A stretch of DNA of 64,000 nucleotides from Belliella alkalica (lineage in GTDB: Bacteria; Bacteroidota; Bacteroidia; Cytophagales; Cyclobacteriaceae). The position numbers and the translations under genes are program-made. The stretch covers positions 124,001-188,000 of the forward strand of contig NZ_JAKZGO010000006.1 of assembly GCF_022549785.1 (NCBI RefSeq), given 5' to 3'. Numbering within the stretch: position 1 is the first letter of the stretch; each line of letters starts with the position of its first letter. Under the pieces are notes generated by a model, which did not search any database, had not been told where the DNA came from, and saw only the letters and a list, made by a program, of their open reading frames with translations. Positions 42,315-51,119 of the stretch are shown piece by piece.

Positions 42315-44726
42315 CTATTTTCTGATAAATGCTCCGACTTCATTCTCAAAGCCTTGTATCAAACGGCTCATTGTTTTATCAATAACTTTATCTGTCAGCG
42401 TATTCTCTGTATCTTGAAGATAAAAGCTCAATGCATAAGCCTTTTTACTAGCATCAATTTTATCTCCTTGGTAAACGTCAAATACACCAATTTTTTGCAA
42501 TAACTTCCCTCCGGCCTTTAATGCAACTTTTTTGATTTCATCAAATGTAATCTTTTTATCAATCACAAGCGACAAATCCCTTCGTACTTCTGGGAATTTT
42601 GATATTTCCCCATACTTTTTTAATCCTTTAGACTTTTTAGCCAATAAGTCCCAGTTTAACTCAGCAAATAGGACTGATTGCTTTACTTCAGCAAGTCTGG
42701 TGATACTTCCATCAAGCAAGCCAACAGTACCCAACACTTTTGCCCCCAAATTTATTTGCAAAGCATAATCGAAAGGTGATTCATGGACAATCTCAACCGT
42801 AGTATTATCTATGTTCAGCTTTTCCAAAATCAACTCTACAACTGCATACAAATCTGGAAACTGAACTTCCTTCGATGGTTCAAGCCAGCTTTCTGCTGTC
42901 TTTTCCCCTGTCAAGAAAATCGAAAGTCTCTTTTCTTCACGGTAACTTTCCCCTTCTTTGAAATAAACTGATCCAAACTCAAATAACTTTAAGTCCTTTT
43001 GCCTTCTGTTGATATTGTGAGACAAAACTTCCAAGCCAGTGAAAAGAAGACTCTGCCTCATAACGCCTAAGTCCTCGCTCAGTTTATTCAGAATCACGAC
43101 ATTGTTTTCTGATTGAAGATAAGCAGATTTCTCAACGTAAATTGGTTTTGTGAGGGAATTTGTAATGATCTCAAAGTATCCAAGACCAGAGAGAACTTCA
43201 CTAAGTCTATACTGTAGCTTGTTCAAATCTTTGCTTGGATGCTCGGCAAGAAAATCTGCATTCAGATTCTCTGACAATGCGACATTTTCAAATCCATAAA
43301 TCCTCAACACCTCTTCAATCACATCAGCTTCCCTAGTCACATCAACTCTATAAGGCTTCACTATTGCTGTAAATCCCTCTTCGCTTTCATTGACTACTTG
43401 GATATCCAAGCCATTCAAAATCGACTTCACGGTTTCTTTCGGGATATGCTTGCCAATCAGCCTATCAATGTGTTTGTAGAGAACAGCAATTTCAAAATCA
43501 GCTATTGGATTAGGATAGAGGTCAAGGATCTCAGAAGAAATTTCTCCTCCAGCCAGTTCTTTGATCAAGAGCGCTGCCCTTTTGAGTGCATAGATTGGCA
43601 TGTTTGGATCTGTACCCCTTTCAAACCTAAAAGAAGCATCAGTTTTCAAACCATGAAATTGGCTCCCTTTTCTGATAATATCAGGTGAGAAATAGGCGCT
43701 CTCCAGGAAAATTTTTGTAGTTTGATCTGACACGCCAGATCCTTTTCCTCCAAAAACACCCGCTATGCACAAACCTTTTTCAGCATCACATATCATCAAC
43801 TCTTCTCCAGACAATTTTCTTTCTTTGTCATCCAAAGTCACAAAAGGAGTTCCTTTGTCTAGCTTCTTCACATTGATCTTACCTCCGCTAATATAGTCGG
43901 CATCAAATGCATGAAGAGGTTGCCCTAGGTCGTGTAGGATAAAATTAGTGATATCTACAATGTTGTTGATCGGCTCCAAATCCAAAGCTTTCAAATAATT
44001 TTGCAACCAAGCGGGTGAAGGACCTACTTTCAAATCGGAAATTGTAAGTCCTGCATATCTTGGGCAATCATTCGGATTTTCTATAGAAACAGGGATAGTT
44101 AAGCTTGTATTATCTACTTTGAAATCTTCTACTGATGGCAAGCAAACTTCTCTATTCAATAATGCTTTGAGGTCTCTTGCTACACCTAAATGAGATGCAG
44201 CATCAGCTCTATTGGGTGTCAATCCAATCTCCAAAACATCGCCTTTTTCTACTTTGAAATACTCAGAAGCTGAAGTTCCATTTGGTAAATCTGTGTCTAA
44301 AACCATGATCCCAGCATGACTTTCACCAAGTCCGATTTCATCCTCAGCACAGATCATTCCTTGGGATACCTCCCCTCTGATTTTTGCTTTTTTGATTTGA
44401 AAAGGTTCACCAGTCCCAGGGTAAAGTGTACATCCTTCTGTAGCTACAACCACTTTTTGTCCTGCAGCGACATTAGGCGCACCACATACGATAGGAACTA
44501 TTTCTGAGCCTATATCAACAGTTGTAATACTTAATTTATCTGCATTAGGATGTCTTTCACATGTCAATACTTCTCCAATGACCACACCTTCCAGACCTCC
44601 CTTGATAGATTCGAAAAGCTCAACACCCTCGACCTCCAAGCCTGATCCAGTCAATAAGGATGCTATCTCCTCCGAGGATTGATCTAGTACGATAAAATCT
44701 TTTAATCTATTTATGGAAATTTTCAT
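42315..44726 (-). CDS. pheT: Phenylalanine-tRNA ligase subunit beta
   Basis: An 803-residue beta chain of normal length. Domains in order: N-terminal, tRNA-binding EMAP-like fold (TTVDIGSEIVPIVCGAPNVAAGQ), B3/4 (PRYAGLTISDLKVGPSP), B5 (about 405-475), the catalytic-like core (DLGVMRQSLLFTGLEVLSHN) and the C-terminal anticodon-binding FDX-ACB domain (YGEISKFPEVRRDLSLVIDK). With PheS it charges tRNA-Phe. pheS is not adjacent. First gene of the pheT to rny run. Confidence 0.97.
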   Translation of the reverse strand: MKISINRLKDFIVLDQSSEEIASLLTGSGLEVEGVELFESIKGGLEGVVIGEVLTCERHPNADKLSITTVDIGSEIVPIVCGAPNVAAGQKVVVATEGCTLYPGTGEPFQIKKAKIRGEVSQGMICAEDEIGLGESHAGIMVLDTDLPNGTSASEYFKVEKGDVLEIGLTPNRADAASHLGVARDLKALLNREVCLPSVEDFKVDNTSLTIPVSIENPNDCPRYAGLTISDLKVGPSPAWLQNYLKALDLEPINNIVDITNFILHDLGQPLHAFDADYISGGKINVKKLDKGTPFVTLDDKERKLSGEELMICDAEKGLCIAGVFGGKGSGVSDQTTKIFLESAYFSPDIIRKGSQFHGLKTDASFRFERGTDPNMPIYALKRAALLIKELAGGEISSEILDLYPNPIADFEIAVLYKHIDRLIGKHIPKETVKSILNGLDIQVVNESEEGFTAIVKPYRVDVTREADVIEEVLRIYGFENVALSENLNADFLAEHPSKDLNKLQYRLSEVLSGLGYFEIITNSLTKPIYVEKSAYLQSENNVVILNKLSEDLGVMRQSLLFTGLEVLSHNINRRQKDLKLFEFGSVYFKEGESYREEKRLSIFLTGEKTAESWLEPSKEVQFPDLYAVVELILEKLNIDNTTVEIVHESPFDYALQINLGAKVLGTVGLLDGSITRLAEVKQSVLFAELNWDLLAKKSKGLKKYGEISKFPEVRRDLSLVIDKKITFDEIKKVALKAGGKLLQKIGVFDVYQGDKIDASKKAYALSFYLQDTENTLTDKVIDKTMSRLIQGFENEVGAFIRK

Positions 44727-44841
44727 GAATTCAATGTTGTTTCAGAATAAGGCACAAATTTAAGAGAAATGGAATAGGCAAGAAGGTAAAAGAGGCTATT
44801 TTTTTATTTTTCTTAAGAAAAGTCAAAAATGCTCTGAAAAA

Positions 44842-45468
44842 TCAATCTTTCTTTACAGAATAATCTTTTTCTCCTGCCTCAATAGCTATTTCCATCAAGT
44901 TCTCTTTCGGAGGAAGTGGGCACGCAAAATCAGGATTATAGGCACAGTAAGGATTATAGGCTAGATTAAAATCTATGGAAATACTGTTTTTGCCATCTTG
45001 ACGTAAATTGAGATATCTTCCTCCACCATATGTATCTCCCCCGCTAGTAGCATCCGCAAAAGCCAAAAAGAAATTTCTTTTGTCTACTTCATTAAAAGAC
45101 TGGAGAAGGAGTAATTTTTGTGGAGATCCTTTTAAGTCAAACTCTAGATAGGAGTGTTTTATATATTTTTCAATAGAACCATCGGTCATGGGTAACTCCA
45201 TTACTTTCCTATCTTCTACAGCAACCATCTTTGCCCGAATTTTAAAAGCAGGATCAATTTCGTAAAAGCTCAAATTGCCCAACGCAGCTTTCTGTTCTTT
45301 ACTTAGTGGAGAATCTTCATTGTATTTCAAAAACTTAAACTGCTTATCTCTTTCACTCTCCACCCTTTCTAAATAAGCGTCTGGATCATCCGAACTCGTC
45401 AACGTATATGCAACTGCTGCCATGACAACCAATGCTACGACTGTCAATAAAATATTCTTAGTACTCAT
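44842..45468 (-). CDS. DUF1684 domain-containing protein
   Basis: A 208-residue protein with one N-terminal membrane segment (NILLTVVALVVMAAVAYTLT). The end SISIDFNLAYNPYCAYNPDFACPLPPKEN is the strong signature of DUF1684, with its Cys residues. The family has no defined function to my knowledge. Its start is 4 bases from the radC stop, so it is probably cotranscribed with radC. Confidence 0.88.
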   Translation of the reverse strand: MSTKNILLTVVALVVMAAVAYTLTSSDDPDAYLERVESERDKQFKFLKYNEDSPLSKEQKAALGNLSFYEIDPAFKIRAKMVAVEDRKVMELPMTDGSIEKYIKHSYLEFDLKGSPQKLLLLQSFNEVDKRNFFLAFADATSGGDTYGGGRYLNLRQDGKNSISIDFNLAYNPYCAYNPDFACPLPPKENLMEIAIEAGEKDYSVKKD

Positions 45469-45472
45469 GTTT

Positions 45473-46168
45473 TTAAATTATTCCTTCATCTGCGAAGCTA
45501 AAATAGCCACAATCTGCGAATATAACATGATCGATTACGGTTACATCAAGATTTTCTCCCGCTTTCACTAATTTTTCTGTCAATCTTTTGTCTTGCTCAG
45601 AAGGTTTGAGATTGCCAGAAGGATGATTATGTACCAAAATTATCGAATTAGCCATTACTTCCAATGCATATTTAAATATCACTTTTGGGTCAACAACAGT
45701 CGAATTTGAACCTCCACGACTAACGAGTTGTTTTTTGAGGAGATTATTGTTTCTATCCAAAATAATAATGTAGAAAGACTCAACTGTCTCATCCATAAGA
45801 TCCGGTTTCATCAAATCATAGGCATCAGAAGAGGAAGTGATTCGAAGTCGTTTTTGGGGATCTCTGTTTTTTCTTCTTCTACCAAGCTCCAAAGCACTTA
45901 CAATGGAAATTGCTTTTGCCTCTCCGATCCCTTTGAAGCGTTGCAAGTCTTTGACTGACATTTTTGCCAAAGCACTCAGGTCATAATTCACAGATGCCAA
46001 GATATATCTGGAAAGATCTACAGCACTTAAAGATTTGGTACCAGAACCTATCAGGATTGCTATCAGTTCGGCGTCTGACAAAGCTGACCTGCCTTTTAAA
46101 AGCAATTTTTCTCGTGGTCTGTCTTCTTCTGCCAATGCAGAGATCTTGATTGATTGGTAATCTTCCAT
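45473..46168 (-). CDS. radC: RadC family JAMM protein
   Basis: A 231-residue protein with an N-terminal helix-hairpin-helix region (RFKGIGEAKAISIVSALELG) and the C-terminal metal-binding JAMM domain, ligands in HNHPSGNLKPSEQD with the Glu earlier. Once called a DNA repair protein; this role is doubtful and the function is unsettled. It stands upstream of the DUF1684 gene. Confidence 0.94.
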   Translation of the reverse strand: MEDYQSIKISALAEEDRPREKLLLKGRSALSDAELIAILIGSGTKSLSAVDLSRYILASVNYDLSALAKMSVKDLQRFKGIGEAKAISIVSALELGRRRKNRDPQKRLRITSSSDAYDLMKPDLMDETVESFYIIILDRNNNLLKKQLVSRGGSNSTVVDPKVIFKYALEVMANSIILVHNHPSGNLKPSEQDKRLTEKLVKAGENLDVTVIDHVIFADCGYFSFADEGII

Positions 46169-46350
46169 AAAAGTGTAAAGTTTAAAAGTCTGCTAACTCT
46201 AAATAAATAAAACATCGTAAACCGACACTCTTCCATCATATTGTTGAAAAGATTTTGACCATTTGAAGATTAGCCATTAGTCTAAACAAAAAATCTTATC
46301 TACCTTCCGGAAGAAAATAGGATATACAGAAAATAAAAATAACATTTTTA

Positions 46351-46389
46351 ATGAAACAAAAAAAGCCTTAATCTTTCGATTAAAGCTTT
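46351..46389 (-). terminator. Terminator of rpsT
   Basis: Twelve-bp stem (46378-46389 with 46362-46373, one mismatch), loop of 4, and a T-run on the minus strand at 46361 downwards. It starts 24 bases after the rpsT stop. Confidence 0.85.
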
Positions 46390-46412
46390 GATATATTTTG
46401 TTCAGCTTAATT

Positions 46413-46667
46413 TTAAGCCAAAGAATTGACTAATCTAGTCAATTTTGATTTTTTGTTCGAAGCGTTGTTCTTATGAATGATATTTTTCTTAGCCAATTTA
46501 TCAATCATAGATGTAACTTTCTTCAAAAGCTCCTGAGCTTCTACTTTATCAGTAGTCAATTTCAATCTTTTGATAAAAGTCCTTGTTGTCTTGGCCTGAT
46601 ATCTGTTTCTCAAACGTTTGGCTTCGTTTGCACGAATTCTTTTAATTGCCGATTTGTGATTTGCCAT
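46413..46667 (-). CDS. rpsT: 30S ribosomal protein S20
   Basis: An 84-residue basic helical protein. MANHKSAIKRIRANEAKRLRN at the start, then RTFIKRLKL and NIIHKNNASNKKSKLTRLVNSL at the end are the S20 pattern. Binds 16S rRNA early in small-subunit assembly. Single gene with a canonical Bacteroidota promoter (46719-46749) and a strong terminator. Confidence 0.97.
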   Translation of the reverse strand: MANHKSAIKRIRANEAKRLRNRYQAKTTRTFIKRLKLTTDKVEAQELLKKVTSMIDKLAKKNIIHKNNASNKKSKLTRLVNSLA

Positions 46668-46718
46668 ATCTTAGTTTACTTAATTTCTTTAACAATCCCC
46701 TTAGTCCTAAACGGAGTG

Positions 46719-46749
46719 CAAAGTTAATGGATTAATTTTTAAACGCAAA
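46719..46749 (-). promoter_or_regulatory. rpsT promoter
   Basis: On the minus strand: -33 TTTG (46746-46749), a 19-base spacer, -7 TAACTTTG (46719-46726), then CACTCCGTTTAGG as the initial transcribed region. This fits the Bacteroidota sigma-A consensus exactly. The sequence from TTTG onward is nearly identical to the DUF2795 promoter. Confidence 0.75.
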
Positions 46750-46877
46750 AGGATTTCTTCGCTAAACCTAGTAAAGTTGAGAAATCAGGTGAATTTTATT
46801 TCTAATACCGCCTTAGAGCTACAAATGTAGCATTAATTTTTGTTATCTGAATTCTGATTTTTTTATTATTTTTGAAT

Positions 46878-47897
46878 ATGCGTAAATTTTTAGCTTTCAT
46901 ATTTATACTTTTCTTCTTGAGCACTGACATCATTGCTTGGGGATTTTTTGCCCACAAGCGTATCAATAGGCTCGCTGTCTTTTCGTTGCCTCCCGAAATG
47001 ATTGGCTTCTTCAAATCAAACATTCAATTCATCACCGAAAATGCTGTAAATCCTGACAGAAGACGCTATGCAGTCAAAGGAGAAGCAGAGAAGCATTTCT
47101 TGGATGCTGACGTTTATGGTGACAGTGCTGTTTACACTTTGCCAAGATACTGGAATCAAGCCGTAGAGAAATTTGGTGAAGAAGAATTGCGAAAACATGG
47201 AATCGGACCATGGAACGCTTACAATACCAAAAACCAATTGACGGAGGCTTTCAAAAGAAAAGACCAAAAAGCAATCCTTAGACTGGCAGCTGATTTGGGC
47301 CATTACATTGGTGACATCAATGTCCCTTTGCATACTACGAGGAATTACAATGGGCAACTAACAAATCAATATGGAATTCATGGTTTTTGGGAAAGTAGGG
47401 TACCTGAGTTGCTTTCTGATGACTTTGATTTTTTTGTTGGACAAGCTGAATATATCCCCAATACACAACTTGAAGCTTGGGATGCAATTATTGGAGCGCA
47501 TTTAGCCTTGGATTCTGTTTTGAATTTTGAGAAAATCCTGACACAAAGATTTCCAGAGGACAAAAAATACAGTTTCGAGGAAAGAGGAGGCATCAACACC
47601 AAAGTATATTCAAAGGAATTCACAAAAGCATACAACGACATGCTTTCTGGTCAAATAGAAAGACAGATGAAGAAATCAATAAAGATGATCGCTGACTTCT
47701 GGTATAGTGCATGGATTGACGCTGGACAGCCTGACCTAAACGCACTTCTTAAAAATCCAGTAGAGGATTTGGAGGAAAAATTCGCTCCTCCTTCCTCAAC
47801 AATCGAAGTAAGAGAGCATGAAGGTATTTCATATAATGAATCTCCAGAAGATTTTCGGGAATCATTTTACCGTGCGATGTGGAGAACGGGGAATTAG
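46878..47897 (+). CDS. Secreted zinc-dependent phospholipase C family / S1-P1-like protein
   Basis: I start at the ATG at 46878 (339 residues). The signal peptide ends at IIAWGFF; the mature N-terminal Trp and the His in WGFFAHKRIN are metal ligands in this fold. Further ligands fall in EKHFLDAD, DLGHYIGDINVPLHTT and IHGFWESR. This is the zinc-dependent phospholipase C/P1 nuclease superfamily, where three zinc ions cleave phosphoesters. Substrate (lipid or nucleic acid) cannot be set. Periplasmic or secreted. Confidence 0.85.
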   Translation: MRKFLAFIFILFFLSTDIIAWGFFAHKRINRLAVFSLPPEMIGFFKSNIQFITENAVNPDRRRYAVKGEAEKHFLDADVYGDSAVYTLPRYWNQAVEKFGEEELRKHGIGPWNAYNTKNQLTEAFKRKDQKAILRLAADLGHYIGDINVPLHTTRNYNGQLTNQYGIHGFWESRVPELLSDDFDFFVGQAEYIPNTQLEAWDAIIGAHLALDSVLNFEKILTQRFPEDKKYSFEERGGINTKVYSKEFTKAYNDMLSGQIERQMKKSIKMIADFWYSAWIDAGQPDLNALLKNPVEDLEEKFAPPSSTIEVREHEGISYNESPEDFRESFYRAMWRTGN

Positions 47898-48010
47898 GGA
47901 AAAACAGAAAATAAAATGATGAAAGCATGGGATTGATCACATCCTTAACATCCAATTGTTTAAACTACTTTCCAATAAAATATACCATCGGACTTTAAAC
48001 GAAAAACAAT

Positions 48011-48316
48011 TTATCCCTTCATTTTTTCAGGTGCTTGTCTAGTATCAAAAAAATCTGTCATGTACACTTTTTCAGACTCAATACGGTAAATTATTTTGAA
48101 ATCCCCCTCCACTAATCTTCTATGTCCTTTTCCCAAATGTTCCAAATATTCTTCAAACTGGCCTTTTTCTGGATTATCAATCAAACTATCAGCCTTATCT
48201 AACAACTCCACCCCTATTTCTTGAGCTTTTCCCAACGGAATCTTTTGGGATTTCATCAAAAACTGAATGATTTCTTTTAAACTTTAAAAAGACTGTTCAG
48301 TATAAATAACTTTCAT
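48011..48316 (-). pseudogene. ParE/RelE family toxin gene broken by in-frame stop
   Basis: The true start is the ATG at 48314-48316, which overlaps the antitoxin stop as ATGA. The frame reads MKVIYTEQSF, then TAA at 48284-48286, then SLKEIIQFLMKSQK and on in the same frame to 48011. The downstream part has the ParE core (GHRRLVEGDFKIIYRIESEKVYMTDFFDTRQAPEKM). Other ParE proteins have Lys or similar at the stop position, so an AAA to TAA change is likely. A shortened 82-residue product from an internal start would lack the first strand and helix. The toxin is probably inactive, unless the stop is a sequencing error. Confidence 0.85.
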
Positions 48317-48540
48317 ATACCTAAGCTGTTCTCAAGCTTTTTCTCTACTTCTTCCCTTGTATAAACTTCACCTTCTCTAATATTTTTTTCAGCATTTAAT
48401 GCTCTTGAAGTTAACTTTTCTTTCAGAATAGGTTCTAAACTTGACTTGGTCAACAAATTTTTTATTAGCTCTAAAACATGATGGTCATTTTCTTTCTCGA
48501 TCAGAGATCTTATTTCTTCTTTTATATTTATTGCTCCCAT
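48313..48540 (-). CDS. Antitoxin of the broken ParE module
   Basis: A 75-residue, charged protein (INIKEEIRSLIEKENDHHVLELIKNLL at the start, EVYTREEVEKKLENSL at the end). The stop overlaps the toxin ATG. Size, acidity and position define it as the antitoxin; the C-terminal EVYTREEVEKKL resembles toxin-binding tails. DNA-binding family is unclear to me. It may persist as an orphan antitoxin. Confidence 0.75.
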   Translation of the reverse strand: MGAINIKEEIRSLIEKENDHHVLELIKNLLTKSSLEPILKEKLTSRALNAEKNIREGEVYTREEVEKKLENSLGI

Positions 48541-48614
48541 AACAGTTTAAAGTTAATGATTTTTCGTTAAAGCATCCATTTTCAGTCTCAATGACATCAT
48601 TATTTTTTCAACTT

Positions 48615-49919
48615 TTAAGACCCCAAATAAGCCCTAATAGCTTCACCTAATTTATTGAATGTGTCTCTAAAAGTATCTTCGTTCTCTTCAAGCAAAGTCA
48701 CTCTAAACCCTCTCAAATCCGAACAAAATGAACTGATCGGCACAACACAAATCCCCGTTGATGCCAATAGAAAATAGACAAATCGCTTATCCAAAGGCAT
48801 ATTTTCTTCCCCAAGCCATGTTTCCAATAAGGTTTTTATTTCTGTGTTTTCCACCTCCAGCTTTTGCGAAGCATTCAAATAGCTTTCATCAAATACGATC
48901 GTATTGTAGAATGCACCTTTGGTCGGGTTGAACTTGATTCCGTCGATTCCAGAGAGAATATCCTCCATAATCTGACTTCTCTTGCCTATCTTCAAATTAG
49001 CTTCATGCCTATAGCTTTTGTATTCAGGATGACTCATTATTTTAGGAATGGACAATTGAGGTAGAATCGTAGAGCACACCTCTATCATCTTCGCATTCTC
49101 CAAAGTCAGCACAAACTTACTGAACTCCTTTGAAGCTTCACGGTTATAAAACTCCATCCAACCACATCGAGATCCCGGCCACGGGAATTCCTTGGAAATT
49201 CCTTTTAAGGAAATGGCAGGCAAATCTCCAATCACTTCCGAAAGCGCTACGGCATTGACTCCATTATAAGTGATATTTTGGTAGATTTCATCTGCAATCA
49301 GCAACAACTTGAATTCCCTTGCGATCTTCACAAATCCCTCCAGAACCTCTTTTGGATAAACCATGCCTGTGGGGTTATCCGGATTGATAATCAAGATGCC
49401 GACGATAGTTGGGTTGTACTTTACTTTATTGTAAAGGTCATCCATATCAGGCAACCATTGGTTATCTGGATCAAGCTTGTAGGTAATCGGAGCTGTATTT
49501 GCATGTGCCGCTTCCGCAGAGCTATGTGTACTATAAGCAGGTGATGGGCCAATTATCCTTGCTGTAGGAATCAAAAATTGATACAACTTGGCAATAGCAT
49601 CCCCCAAACCATTGAAAAACAGAACATCATCAGCCGAAATCTGACTCCCACCTTTCTCATTGTTCAAATCTGCCAAGTATTTTCGAGTTTCCAGTACCCC
49701 CTTGGAATCAGCATAGCCATAAGATTTATCTTGACTAACCAAATCAGAGACAATCTCCTTCATCCAAGCTGGGACAATGTTGTTTTTTTGGATTGGATCA
49801 CCGATATTTTCCCATGTAATAGTCTGCCCAAGCGACTCTATTAGTCTGGCTTTTTTGACTATCCCCCTGATTTCATAATTCAACTCTTCGGCTCCAGGCC
49901 TAAGCAACAAAGTTCTCAT
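48615..49919 (-). CDS. Class I/II PLP-dependent aminotransferase
   Basis: I start at the ATG at 49919 (434 residues; MRTLLLRPGAEELNYEIRGI); 12 further upstream residues have no family match. PLP features: the NPDNPTGMVYPKEVL loop, IADEIYQNITYNG with the Asp and Tyr that hold the ring, and the lysine in ISLKGISKEFPWPGSRCGWME. The enzyme resembles large bacterial alanine/aspartate-type aminotransferases of fold type I. The substrate is not clear. It ends 75 bases before the toxin-antitoxin antitoxin start. Confidence 0.9.
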   Translation of the reverse strand: MRTLLLRPGAEELNYEIRGIVKKARLIESLGQTITWENIGDPIQKNNIVPAWMKEIVSDLVSQDKSYGYADSKGVLETRKYLADLNNEKGGSQISADDVLFFNGLGDAIAKLYQFLIPTARIIGPSPAYSTHSSAEAAHANTAPITYKLDPDNQWLPDMDDLYNKVKYNPTIVGILIINPDNPTGMVYPKEVLEGFVKIAREFKLLLIADEIYQNITYNGVNAVALSEVIGDLPAISLKGISKEFPWPGSRCGWMEFYNREASKEFSKFVLTLENAKMIEVCSTILPQLSIPKIMSHPEYKSYRHEANLKIGKRSQIMEDILSGIDGIKFNPTKGAFYNTIVFDESYLNASQKLEVENTEIKTLLETWLGEENMPLDKRFVYFLLASTGICVVPISSFCSDLRGFRVTLLEENEDTFRDTFNKLGEAIRAYLGS

Positions 49920-50394
49920 AATACTGGTTTTTGAAAATCGACAGCAAAGAAACAAAAATATGCTCTAAGACTAATTGATATTTCAAAAAAGTTGAAAGTG
50001 AGTAATAAAAAAGGAAATAGATAATGGCCTTTCCTAAAAAGCCCAAATAAATTAAACGAAGAATCAAAACCTGACACTAGACACTAATGTGTAAACCAAA
50101 TTCAGGCAAGATCATGCGGATACTCGTCATCAGACAACAGTTCACAGTCAACAGAACCACAAATCGTTCATCCAATAATCTATTGCTTGGCTAAGTGCAA
50201 GAAAGTGGATACACATAATAAATTAATTGGATTTCTACATTAAAGGTGAATTAATGACCTATTCAATCAAAAAATATTTCGGTACTATAAAAATCCCGAG
50301 GATAGAATACGTTAGATATATTGAAGTTCTTTAGTTTATTTTGTAACTTCAATACATGCGTTATGCGTTAATCCATTTATATAATTTAAAAGAA
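49920..50394. other. Intergenic region with repeats and toxin-antitoxin operator
   Basis: A 475-base gap. The middle (50130-50165) has the ACAGTTCACAGTCAACAG type repeat seen near rny (40082-40112) in inverse. A TTGGCTAAGTGCAAGAAAG stretch near 50190 recalls 34323-34340. At the right end lies the palindrome 50319-50354 and a tandem TGCGTTA (50357-50370). No gene is visible. Confidence 0.5.
50319..50354 (+). promoter_or_regulatory. Candidate operator of the second toxin-antitoxin module
   Basis: TATTGAAGTT (50319-50328) and AACTTCAATA (50345-50354) are perfect 10-bp inverted copies flanking 16 bases, which contain TTATTTTG, close to a -7 element. It lies 41 bases before the antitoxin start, where autoregulation is expected. 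Confidence 0.55.
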
Positions 50395-50604
50395 ATGAAA
50401 ATTATTATTGAGATACCTGATAATGAAGCAACTTTTGGAATGAAAGTCTTAAAAAGCTTATCTTTTATAAAAAATGCAAAACCTATGTCAATAGCTGGAA
50501 TCGAACTATGGAACGAACTCAAAGAAGCTACGGAACAGGTTCGTCAACATAAACAAGGAAAAGTCAAGTTAAAATCTGCTCAAGAACTTTTGGATGAATT
50601 ATAG
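50395..50604 (+). CDS. Antitoxin of RelE-type module
   Basis: I start at the ATG at 50395 (69 residues, MKIIIEIPDNEATFGMKVLKS). The N-terminal strand followed by helices and a C-terminal toxin-binding-like tail (VKLKSAQELLDEL) is the pattern of small RelE-type antitoxins (DUF2683-like). Its last 11 bases overlap the toxin start, a tight coupling. A palindrome at 50319-50354 is the likely self-regulated operator. Confidence 0.8.
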   Translation: MKIIIEIPDNEATFGMKVLKSLSFIKNAKPMSIAGIELWNELKEATEQVRQHKQGKVKLKSAQELLDEL

Positions 50605-50926
50605 CATCATCCCAACATTTCGTTTTGAAAAAGAACTAAAGCGACTGGTTAAAAAATTCCCTTCGCTAAAAAGCGAATTTTCAGGACTCATTGAAGATAT
50701 TTCTAAAAACCCAGAAATGGGAGCATATATTGGGAACAGTTGCTATAAAATCCGTTTAGCTATTGCTTCCAAGGGAAAAGGAAAAAGAGGAGGTGCTAGA
50801 ATCATTTCTCACCTGTATATTTATACCGAAACGGTTTACCTTCTAACAATTTATGACAAGGGAGAAAAGGCTGACCTAAAACAAAATGAACTTAAAGAAA
50901 TAATTGAAAGCCTAGAGTTAGGGTAA
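50594..50926 (+). CDS. RelE/ParE family toxin
   Basis: A 110-residue protein. Motifs of the RelE superfamily: FEKELKRLVKKFPSLK, a central CYKIRLAIASKGKGKRGGAR with clustered Lys/Arg, and VYLLTIYDKGEKADL near the end, which contains the usual terminal Tyr and Lys. It probably cleaves mRNA on the ribosome, but ParE-like gyrase poisoning is not excluded. Intact and paired with the antitoxin 10 bases into its start. Confidence 0.88.
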   Translation: MNYSIIPTFRFEKELKRLVKKFPSLKSEFSGLIEDISKNPEMGAYIGNSCYKIRLAIASKGKGKRGGARIISHLYIYTETVYLLTIYDKGEKADLKQNELKEIIESLELG

Positions 50927-51119
50927 AGCCTCTACCTACATAGAAGAAAACACAGTTGAAATTCATTCAAAATCAAAAGCTCTATTTTTTCATACTCCCA
51001 ACTAACCAAAAAAAAGTATCCCAAAAGAACTCAAATTTAAAAATGCCTGTTGTTTTTTTATGCCCAAAATATCCTCTCTGAAAGAGTTTTGATTTTTCAG
51101 ATTCAGCAAAGGATAAACA

